Assembly (NCBI GenBank): GCA_023418575.1
Contig: JAEZZM010000026.1
Coordinates: 1-21,648 of the forward strand
From: Actinomycetes bacterium
GTDB taxonomy: Bacteria; Actinomycetota; Coriobacteriia; Coriobacteriales; JAEZZM01
Length of the DNA: 21,648 bases
Direction of reading: 5' to 3'
Position 1 is the first letter of the stretch, and every line of letters begins with the position of its first letter. The position numbers were made by a program, and so were the translations under genes. Shown piece by piece: positions 1 to 6,674 of this stretch. The notes beneath the pieces were generated by a model that saw nothing but the letters and a program-made list of their open reading frames with translations, did not search any database and had not been told where the DNA came from.

Positions 1-441
1 TTTGATAATGTTGCCCTTTGGCATGAGCGAGATATTTCTCATTCTAGTGCAGAGCGCGTGGCCTTGGTTGATTCCTTTATCGCTCTTGACTATATGCTGC
101 ATAAAATGAATTGGCTTATCGAAGGACTTAAAATCTATCCAGAATGTATGCGTGCTAACCTTAATAAAACTGGAGGCTTAATATATAGCTCTAAGGCGCT
201 TCTAGCTCTAGTAGATAGCGGCCTTTCAAGAGAAGAGGCTTACGCAATAGTCCAGGAAAACTCTATGAAGGTGTGGCAAGAGATCCAGGAGGGCAATAGA
301 AGCTTAAGCTTAAGAAGTCTTTTGGAAGAAGATGAACGCGTAGATCTTTCAAGTGAGCAACTTGACAAGATCTTTGATCCTTGGCAGTTTTTGCAAAGAA
401 GCCAAACAGTCTTTGATCGCTTGGAGGAGCTAAGCTTTTAA
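1..441 (+). CDS. purB: Adenylosuccinate lyase, C-terminal part (5' end cut by window)
   Basis: The reading frame is open from base 1, so this is the last 146 residues of a longer protein. The first residues include WHERDISHSSAER, a well-conserved stretch of bacterial adenylosuccinate lyase. The rest is helical, as expected for the C-terminal domain of the fumarase/aspartase superfamily. The enzyme splits succinyl-AMP to AMP and SAICAR to AICAR plus fumarate in purine synthesis, in the cytoplasm. The superfamily signature loop (SSxMPxKxNP) and the catalytic residues lie upstream, outside the window. The stop at 439-441 sits inside the terminator stem that follows. The first internal ATG-like start at 58 is not the real start, because the conserved motif lies before it. 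Confidence 0.9.
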   Translation, partial: FDNVALWHERDISHSSAERVALVDSFIALDYMLHKMNWLIEGLKIYPECMRANLNKTGGLIYSSKALLALVDSGLSREEAYAIVQENSMKVWQEIQEGNRSLSLRSLLEEDERVDLSSEQLDKIFDPWQFLQRSQTVFDRLEELSF

Positions 442-456
442 GCTTAGCTCCTTTTT
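426..456 (+). terminator. Intrinsic terminator of purB
   Basis: A 12-base inverted repeat (GGAGCTAAGCTT / AAGCTTAGCTCC, effective loop of about 4-6 bases) is followed by TTTTT on the + strand. It overlaps the last codons and stop of the lyase. There is no T run on the opposite side, so it should act mainly on rightward transcription. The facing gene on the minus strand stops at 462 and shows no separate terminator. Confidence 0.85.
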
Positions 457-461
457 GTTTG

Positions 462-3400
462 TTAGTTGCCAGTGATCTTAGTGCCTGTAGCTCTTTTCTT
501 GAAAAAAGCCAAAGCTCCAGCTCCTGTGCCGGCTATTACAGTAAAGAGTGCAGCTAAAATAACCCATGGTTTAGCTTTGCGCTCTTCTTCCTTTAAGCTC
601 TCAAGAGCATCTTGGCTGCTTTTTGATTCTGTATTCTTGGCAGCGCTGTCTTGTTTGCTGTGATCCTGTGTTTGAGCCTCTTGTGTTTGAGTCTTATCTG
701 CTTGAGCTTCTGTTTTTTCTGACTGCAGCTCCTGAGAAGCCACACTGCTCTTGTTTTCCTGAGATTGAGTAGCTGTTGAACTTTGACGGGCAGAAGTAAT
801 TTTTGTCTGACCATCGCGTGCACGCGCAGGTGCAGAGCCACTGCGCTCAGTAAGCGATATACGCTCAACAAGCGCTATGTGCTCAGCGCCGCGGTGGCTG
901 CTTGTAGCAGTGGGGGCTTGTTCAGTAGAGGGCTGATTCTTAACTGTTGTTCCAGTAGTTCCAGCAGTTCCAGTAGTTCCTGTTGTCTCTGAACTCTCTG
1001 TGGGTTTAGAGATCTCAGCAGCTAGCTTATGATTAGGCTCTATAGTCGAGCTATTCTCAATGATTGTAGCTGTTTGAAGTGGTGTTGCTGGTATGCGCTC
1101 AATAGTTCTTGCAGGTGTAAGCTCAATAGCAGGAATCCGCTCCCATGTCTTAGCAGGCTCAAGTTTAATGGCAGGAATGCGCTCAATAATCTTTGCAGCA
1201 GTCAACCTAGAGGCTGCAATTCTATTAGCTGCTGGTTTATGTGCGTGATCAAGAGCCTCTACCTTAATAGCGCTTAAATCAAGATCCTTGGTGTTCTGCA
1301 GTCTTAAGATAGGGTTTTTACTATAGCCAAGAAGCTGTTCTTTGTGCTTAAAGACGTATAAGCTTAAGCTATCACTTGCTTTGTCAGCGCGCACCCGTAT
1401 GATAAGCTCCTTGTTTTCTACGGGTTTATCGCCTTGAGAAAGATCTAAGATCTTTCTATCTTGCTCAAAGCTTAACTGTAGCTTACCAGGATCATAATTT
1501 ATCTGCTCTGCCTGTCCACGAGAAATCTTTTGGGTGATCTGCATTTGTTTTATGCTGTCTTGCACAGAGGCGTAAAATATTTCTTGAGGGGCTTGCTTGT
1601 ATTGACTTACAAATGATTGCACCTCGGGTTTAATCTCTTTAAAGCCCATGGCCTCAAAGTAAGGTGCTACATTGTATCCGCTGCTGTAGCTTAGCATGGC
1701 AATAATGCGATTTGTTTTATCGTTATGAGATCTTCCAGAAGAAAGGCTTTCAAAGAACTGAGGATCACTACGCATTTTTCGCATGGCTGCACCCCAAGCT
1801 CCATATTTTTTACGTTCTTCATTTTGTTCTTGAGTATAGCTAGAAGATTCAAAGGGATAGGAAGAATAATCAAGCTTACTAAAGAAATCAAAGGCATTAA
1901 AGATGCTTAAGGTTTGTGTCCAAATTCCACCATTATTCCAATTGAATCCCTGAGAACCGTTTTCGGGTAAGGCGCTTGGATCCTCAACCAGGCCTTGTAA
2001 AACGCGGTTCATATAGGCTTCATTTCTGTTTTCAGCGCGCCTGGCGTTGGGGTGCAAAGCCCTTTCATAAGGAATAATGTCTCTATTGTGCTCCAAATTA
2101 TAACGTGCACCAGCCAAAACGGCAGCTATTGAATACACATTATTGGTCATCTCTTCTTGAACAATTTTATTATTGTCCATTTGATGTCCAAGCTCATGGT
2201 TATGACCCCAGCTCATGATTTCACTCATATCGCCACGCAGGAAACGAGTCCCCGAGCTTTCTGGCATATGATAATAAAAATAATAGGCATAAAGGCTAGA
2301 AGGTGAGGTAACAACAGGATCAGTTATGGTAACGATTTGCTGTGTTGTTAAACTATTGGGGTCAGTATAAGATTCCTCTAGATCATAGCCATCAAAGCTC
2401 ATAAGTGCATCAATACGATACTTCCAATTCTTATAAATCTCTCGGGCCTTGGCAATTGCCTGCTCTTCAGTTTGAATATCTTGGTAGGCCAGCTTAACTG
2501 AGGCAAGCGAAGATGAAAGATCTTGCTTACCAAAGCGGGTATCAGCCATGTTTATCTGTGACTGGCGAGCATGCTGTATATAGTCCCAAAAGAGCTCAGG
2601 TCTTTTTGCATCATACTCATAGCTGGGGTAGAGGGCTAGTTGGCTTCCGATAAAAGCGGGGCTTGCGCTATGAGCTTGTGAAGGGCGAGCCGCTTCTTGA
2701 GTCTCAGAAAGATGGGCATCAAGGGCTTGAATGCGCACTTTAACAGCTTCTCCCTCTAGAGTGTTGCGTACGTATAAGGCAAAGGGCTTGGTTTTATCGG
2801 AAACATCAATGCTAATGCGGTTGTAACCAGGTTTTAGGATTCTGTTGCGCAGGTCAAGCTCCTTATATGAATTGCCATCGGCGCTACCCACCATGCGCCA
2901 AGCAAGCTCAACCTTATTTTTGTAGTAGGAAGGGTCCTTATTTTGGTCAACATCAAGGAAAACCTCAAGACTTATGATGCCCTGAGCTTTGCTTTTCTCA
3001 GCATGATTGGCTTGAGGGAGAGAGCTTGTAGAAGGCACTAAGGCAAGACCAGTAAAGGTCCTGTAATCTAAAGGAAAGCTAAATTGTCTCAATGCGGCAT
3101 CTTTGTTTCTGTGTCCTTTGCCCTCAGCAATAATTGTGCTGGCTTGTGCTAAATCTTGATGCTGGCTTAGATAGTTATGCATCTGCCCTAGACGATCAAT
3201 TTCTGCAAGAAGATAGTTTTTATATTCTGCTTGTTGAGGGTTAAATTGATAGATGCGTTCTACCTGCGCTTTAAGACTGTGGCGAGCCTCCTCTGTGGTG
3301 AAGTTCTCTTTTAGACTAAGACCTAGGTTATCTTGGTAAGGATTTGAGATTATCTCAATTTCTTGCGCCTCGTTAGAATCTAAGCTCACAAGGCTGTTTT

Positions 3401-4631
3401 CATTTTCTGAGATTTTAATAGTGGTACCAGTAATTTTGAGAACAGGCAAAATGTCTTTTAGTGTATCTGCACCAGAAGTGCTTTGATACTGTAGGATTTT
3501 TTGCGTGGGTTTTGCATTAAAGACCTGAACGAAAAGAGGTGTAGAGCTGCTGTAAGAGCTTGCATCTCTTAGAGTTAGGGAGCCGGTATCCATAAGGGCT
3601 ATACCTTGTTGATTATTAAAACGTACAGCTGAGATGAGCTCTAAACTAGAAGCGGGAGAAGAAATACTGAGTGCAAAAGCGCCTCGTTTATCTTGGATGC
3701 TATCTAAAAAGCGCACGTCTTCTAGGCTGGTATTGCCACGCTGTTCGGTATTGATTGCTCCGCCGGTATCGCTGGCTTGAGAATTGTTAAAACTACTGGA
3801 GCGCACACTCAAGTGCCCCAGGTTTTGGATAGCACCTCCAGAGCGAGTAGAGCGGGTGTTAGAAAACTGTGCATTAGAGATTTCCATACGTCCAGAGGCA
3901 GCATTGTAAAGAGCTCCTCCAAATCTTGAGGATAGCTGATCAAAACTTAGACCCTTAATAATTGCGGTACCAGAATTGTGGAGCGCCGAGCTATCATAAC
4001 GGCTGCCCTGCATATTTGAAAAGCTAATCTTTCCCTCTAGATTAATCTGAGCATTTTTCTCGACCAAGATGAAAGGCCAGGAGTCATTGCTTTGTTCATT
4101 GCCTTCAAATCTAATGGGCTTGCTTTCATCAGTTTGTTTTATGCTTAGCTGTGATCCTGATTTCAGGGTAAATAAAGCTCCAGTATAGGCAGCCTTTCTT
4201 TTAAAGCTTACAGGTCCTTTGGAGCTTAGTTGTAGATTATGTTCTGAGGTAAAACGATACTCTGAGCTAAGTTCATATTCTCCTTCATCAACCATTATCT
4301 GGGCATTTTGCATACCCTTGCTGGCATCAAAGGCTTCATAGAGGCTTTGATAGCGTGTGCCATTGAGTTCAAATGCTCCTTGAGTACTTGCGTGAGCTGT
4401 TGCTTGAGTAGCTGTGTGAGCTGTTGCTTGACTTGTCTCAGTGTTTTGGCTGCTGCTTAAAGTAGAGCTTGCAGGGCTTGCAGGGCTATTTAGCTCATGT
4501 TCTTGTGTAAGAGGGGGATTAGATTCTTGAGCATAGGCCTCATGTGTTTGCGTGAGTCCCAAAAGAAAGCTGTTGCCCAAGGCAAGTCCAGCAAGAAGGG
4601 CAATAGCTCTACCTGACTGAGAATGTTTCAT
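462..4631 (-). CDS. Secreted, membrane-anchored M60-family zinc metallopeptidase (mucinase-like) with beta-helix N-terminus
   Basis: This 1389-residue protein starts with a signal peptide (hydrophobic core about 8-27, AYA cleavage site at residue 34). A low-complexity Ser/Thr/Ala/Gln stretch follows. Residues about 90-375 contain GGA(I/L) turns (237, 264, 289) like polymorphic-membrane-protein or parallel beta-helix repeats. HELGH at 812-816, followed by E827 in EEMTNN, matches the HExxH(8-28)E zinc motif of peptidase M60 (enhancin/mucin-degrading family); the catalytic domain is roughly 540-1010. Four degenerate 14-residue repeats (ERIPAI core) and a Thr/Gly run lead to a charged linker and a membrane segment (about 1356-1377) with a KKR tail. 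There is no LPXTG, so anchoring is by the membrane helix. The family hydrolyses glycoproteins such as mucins; the substrate here is inferred. The Shine-Dalgarno site is weak (GAAAG upstream of ATG at 4631). Confidence 0.85.
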   Translation of the reverse strand: MKHSQSGRAIALLAGLALGNSFLLGLTQTHEAYAQESNPPLTQEHELNSPASPASSTLSSSQNTETSQATAHTATQATAHASTQGAFELNGTRYQSLYEAFDASKGMQNAQIMVDEGEYELSSEYRFTSEHNLQLSSKGPVSFKRKAAYTGALFTLKSGSQLSIKQTDESKPIRFEGNEQSNDSWPFILVEKNAQINLEGKISFSNMQGSRYDSSALHNSGTAIIKGLSFDQLSSRFGGALYNAASGRMEISNAQFSNTRSTRSGGAIQNLGHLSVRSSSFNNSQASDTGGAINTEQRGNTSLEDVRFLDSIQDKRGAFALSISSPASSLELISAVRFNNQQGIALMDTGSLTLRDASSYSSSTPLFVQVFNAKPTQKILQYQSTSGADTLKDILPVLKITGTTIKISENENSLVSLDSNEAQEIEIISNPYQDNLGLSLKENFTTEEARHSLKAQVERIYQFNPQQAEYKNYLLAEIDRLGQMHNYLSQHQDLAQASTIIAEGKGHRNKDAALRQFSFPLDYRTFTGLALVPSTSSLPQANHAEKSKAQGIISLEVFLDVDQNKDPSYYKNKVELAWRMVGSADGNSYKELDLRNRILKPGYNRISIDVSDKTKPFALYVRNTLEGEAVKVRIQALDAHLSETQEAARPSQAHSASPAFIGSQLALYPSYEYDAKRPELFWDYIQHARQSQINMADTRFGKQDLSSSLASVKLAYQDIQTEEQAIAKAREIYKNWKYRIDALMSFDGYDLEESYTDPNSLTTQQIVTITDPVVTSPSSLYAYYFYYHMPESSGTRFLRGDMSEIMSWGHNHELGHQMDNNKIVQEEMTNNVYSIAAVLAGARYNLEHNRDIIPYERALHPNARRAENRNEAYMNRVLQGLVEDPSALPENGSQGFNWNNGGIWTQTLSIFNAFDFFSKLDYSSYPFESSSYTQEQNEERKKYGAWGAAMRKMRSDPQFFESLSSGRSHNDKTNRIIAMLSYSSGYNVAPYFEAMGFKEIKPEVQSFVSQYKQAPQEIFYASVQDSIKQMQITQKISRGQAEQINYDPGKLQLSFEQDRKILDLSQGDKPVENKELIIRVRADKASDSLSLYVFKHKEQLLGYSKNPILRLQNTKDLDLSAIKVEALDHAHKPAANRIAASRLTAAKIIERIPAIKLEPAKTWERIPAIELTPARTIERIPATPLQTATIIENSSTIEPNHKLAAEISKPTESSETTGTTGTAGTTGTTVKNQPSTEQAPTATSSHRGAEHIALVERISLTERSGSAPARARDGQTKITSARQSSTATQSQENKSSVASQELQSEKTEAQADKTQTQEAQTQDHSKQDSAAKNTESKSSQDALESLKEEERKAKPWVILAALFTVIAGTGAGALAFFKKRATGTKITGN
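950..985 (-). repeat. Four 9-bp tandem repeats in the peptidase gene
   Basis: Units TTCCAGTAG, TTCCAGCAG, TTCCAGTAG and TTCCTGTTG (read on +) stand head to tail. They encode the Thr/Thr/Gly-type run in the stalk of the M60 protein. The unit is a multiple of three, so a change in copy number would change stalk length without shifting the frame. Confidence 0.7.
1029..1196 (-). repeat. Four degenerate 42-bp (14-residue) tandem repeats in the peptidase gene
   Basis: Consecutive 14-residue units begin at 1196, 1154, 1112 and 1070 on the minus strand: AKIIERIPAIKLEP, AKTWERIPAIELTP, ARTIERIPATPLQT and ATIIENSSTIEPNH. The first three share an ERIPA core and the fourth is decayed. They lie between the M60 domain and the C-terminal anchor, so a spacer or binding role is possible. 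I do not recognise the motif as a named family. Confidence 0.75.
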
Positions 4632-4696
4632 AGTTCTTATACTTTCTACCTTCTAGTGCGTTTTAGCTAATTGCCTTATTGCAAGTTTTTGTAGTG

Positions 4697-4709
4697 CTTA
4701 TCCGATAAG
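4697..4709. promoter_or_regulatory. Perfect palindrome upstream of the M60 peptidase gene (possible operator)
   Basis: CTTATC-C-GATAAG is a perfect 6-1-6 inverted repeat, 66 bp upstream of the peptidase start codon. The arms are too close to form an RNA hairpin, so a protein-binding site is the more natural reading. The regulator is unknown. Confidence 0.35.
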
Positions 4710-4841
4710 ATCCTCAAGCAATAAAGCAAGTGTTGACATTTTCTTTAATTTAGTATTATTCAGTAGTACTCAGTATTGACAAACTATAGATAGAAGTACA
4801 ATTTATTTGCAACAAACTTAATATTTGCAGAATATAAGCAC

Positions 4842-4892
4842 AAAAAGACCCCTTACTAAAAACATGTTAAAAATCATGTTCAGTAAGGGGTC
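4842..4892 (-). terminator. Intrinsic terminator of the flavodoxin gene
   Basis: The arms GACCCCTTACT (4847-4857) and AGTAAGGGGTC (4882-4892) pair perfectly over 11 bp, with an inner ACATG/CATGT stem. On the minus strand the hairpin is followed by TTTTT. It lies about 90 bases after the flavodoxin stop. The + strand side has no T run. Confidence 0.85.
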
Positions 4893-4979
4893 ATATCAAG
4901 CTATGTGGGCAAGATCTAAGCTAAGTTAAGCAAGCTAAGCTTGAGAGCTGTTTGCTCCAAGTAGCCTGTGCTGGCTAGC

Positions 4980-5393
4980 TTATGCCTGAGCAAGAGCCTT
5001 TCCAAGCTCTACACATGCATCTGCAGAGTCGCCCTCTGGAGCCTCATAAGCGGTTGCAACAGCAACAATCTCTGCTCCACCCTCGGTAGCGCGGTTTTTC
5101 CAGATTTCCATCCACTCACCCTCGTTCCAAGAGTATGAACCAAAGAGAGCAAGCTTTTTACCGCTTAAGTCAAGGTTGCTAAAGATCTCTTCCATAGAGT
5201 CTTCAAGTTCCTCATCACCCATAGCTGGGCAACCAAGTGCAAGTACGGTTTCATCTGCAAGATCATCAGCTGATACATCTTCTGCATTAAGAAGCTCAAC
5301 CTCTTGACCAGCATCTTTGATGCCTTGAGCTACAAGATCTGCCATTTCTTCTGTGTTACCAGTACCAGACCAGAATACAACCTTTATTGCCAT
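4980..5393 (-). CDS. Flavodoxin (short-chain)
   Basis: A 137-residue protein of normal short-chain flavodoxin length. SGTGNTE (residues 9-15) right after the first beta strand is the FMN phosphate loop. GCPAMGDEELE (54-64) and GSYSWNEGEWM (85-95) are the two loops that cradle the isoalloxazine ring; W89 and Y87 are candidates for stacking. It is a small acidic cytoplasmic carrier of one or two electrons at low potential, probably partnering ferredoxin-linked or pyruvate oxidoreductases. I chose the ATG at 5393 because AAGGAGG lies 8-9 bases upstream and the protein then begins directly with the first strand (MAIKVVFWSG). A longer frame to 5447 would add 18 residues with no family counterpart. 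It is a single-gene unit with its own terminator. Confidence 0.92.
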   Translation of the reverse strand: MAIKVVFWSGTGNTEEMADLVAQGIKDAGQEVELLNAEDVSADDLADETVLALGCPAMGDEELEDSMEEIFSNLDLSGKKLALFGSYSWNEGEWMEIWKNRATEGGAEIVAVATAYEAPEGDSADACVELGKALAQA

Positions 5394-5542
5394 AAATTTC
5401 CTCCTTAGGAATGATAGTGATGGCCCAACCATGTTCAGCATAAGCATAGGTGATGAAGTCTTAAGCTGAGTTAAAGTAAGTTGGCTATTACTACTACTAC
5501 CACAAGTTGGAAGTTTTAGACAGTAATAATTTATAAAACGGT

Positions 5543-6393
5543 CTAGTGGTGTACGTGGTGCTGAGCTTTTTGCATATAGCGCAAGGCAAATCCACCAAGT
5601 AATAGAGCACTACCTAAGGCTAGGTATAGCGTTGAACTGCGGTTTTCACCAGTTTTAGGCAAGCCCTTTTTTGCGGCATTCTGCTTTGATGCTTTACTTG
5701 CTGCAGTGTTGTCTTTGGCCTGGTCTTTGGACTCGGGTTTATCGGCTAAAGCTGCATGCACCCAGCTAGGCAAGCTGCTTGAATCTAAAACAGATGATCC
5801 GCTGTTAGAGCCTTCAGCGGGTTTAGTTGGCTGAGCAGGCTGTTCAGGCTGAGCTGGAGTCTCTGGATCAGTAGGCTGAGGGTCTGTACCAGGGATAGGC
5901 TTCTTATTTTCCTCTGGCTCTCCAGCTACAAGTTTAAATGCGCCGTAAAAGGCAGTAAAACCAAATGATGGCTCAGCTTTTAGAACTTTCATATTAAAAC
6001 TTAAGGGCTTGCCTTCTACAGGGCTTACTTCAACATTTCTAAGAGAGTCGCTGTCTATTTCAATAGCTTTAGAACCTTCAGGAAGATTGGCAAATGTTAA
6101 AACATAGGTTTCGGGTTTTACAGGATTAGCTGTTTTCCACTGGTGATACTGATTATAAGCGCCAGTAAGACTTTGACCCTGTATATCAACCATGCTTGCG
6201 TCAACTTGGGTGCGTCTACCATCAAGACCTGTGATGATAAATGCAAGAGGGAGCTGCTTTTCTTCAACTGTGGTGGTGGCAGTTGTTAGATCATCTGCAA
6301 AAGATAAAGTGACGGGGGAAAGGAGCTACATCCCAAAACGAACGATAATAAAACACTTAATAAACCGACTTTAATTAGATGCTTACGTTTCAT
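5543..6393 (-). pseudogene. LPXTG surface protein, signal peptide and body in different frames
   Basis: The body (open from about 6325 down to 5543) ends with LPKTG, a hydrophobic helix and a charged, His-rich tail (HHVHH): a sortase sorting signal. Before it lies a Pro-rich linker (PTDPETPAQPEQ type). The only start with a ribosome site (GAGAGG, 5 bases before ATG 6393) opens a different frame encoding MKRKHLIKVGLLSVLL and further hydrophobic residues, a signal peptide, which reaches a stop after 35 residues. The two frames meet at a run of five C on the minus strand (6314-6318). Adding one C would give a continuous 283-residue protein with a sensible SFA cleavage site before DDLTT. This is a frameshifted allele, a phase-off variant or a sequence error. 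The external domain is not a family I recognise; pilin or adhesin are possibilities. Confidence 0.75.
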
Positions 6394-6601
6394 ACATACC
6401 TCTCTTATATGGGGTACAGGACAGTAACTACATCAAAGAGCAATGTAATAAGCCTAAAAGAGCTTAATAAAAAGTATACCTTTAATTAGCTAAACGAAAT
6501 CGAACAGTTTTTGCAAATCTTGTGAGCCCCTCTATTTGTGAGCTTCATTATTTTGACCCATAAGCCATTATTTTTTAGAACTTGGCAACAACTATGAGCT
6601 T

Positions 6602-6638
6602 AAAAAAGAAAACCCTGATCTCTTATGAGGCCAGGGTT
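6602..6638 (-). terminator. Intrinsic terminator of the flavin reductase gene
   Basis: The arms AACCCTG (6611-6617) and CAGGGTT (6632-6638) pair, with an inner CTC/GAG extension. On the minus strand the hairpin is followed by TTCTTTTTT. It lies just after the reductase stop codon at 6675. Confidence 0.85.
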
Positions 6639-6674
6639 CAAGTAGCATCTAAAAAAGCTTAAGAACGTAATGAT

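Larger units (their letters stand above)
4632..4979. other. Intergenic region between flavodoxin and M60 peptidase genes
   Basis: No gene is seen in these 348 bases. They hold the flavodoxin terminator (4842-4892, listed separately), a perfect CTTATC-C-GATAAG dyad (4697-4709), two TTGACA hexamers on the + strand (4733, 4776), and, at about 4910-4950, several copies of an AAGCTAAG-like word. The peptidase promoter should lie here on the minus strand, but I could not pick a convincing -35/-10 pair. Confidence 0.6.

Noticed and set aside
462..570. LPXTG-type sorting signal at the M60 peptidase C-terminus
   Set aside because: No LPXTG-like motif precedes the hydrophobic helix, and the tail after KKR is long and polar; a plain membrane anchor fits better.
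5394..5447. Longer flavodoxin frame starting at 5447
   Set aside because: The extra 18 residues have no flavodoxin counterpart, and the strong AAGGAGG ribosome site lies inside them, directly before the ATG at 5393.
6192..6374. 60-residue ORF on the + strand opposite the LPXTG gene's 5' end
   Set aside because: No ribosome site and no recognisable protein; it is antisense to the signal-peptide region, which explains the sequence better.
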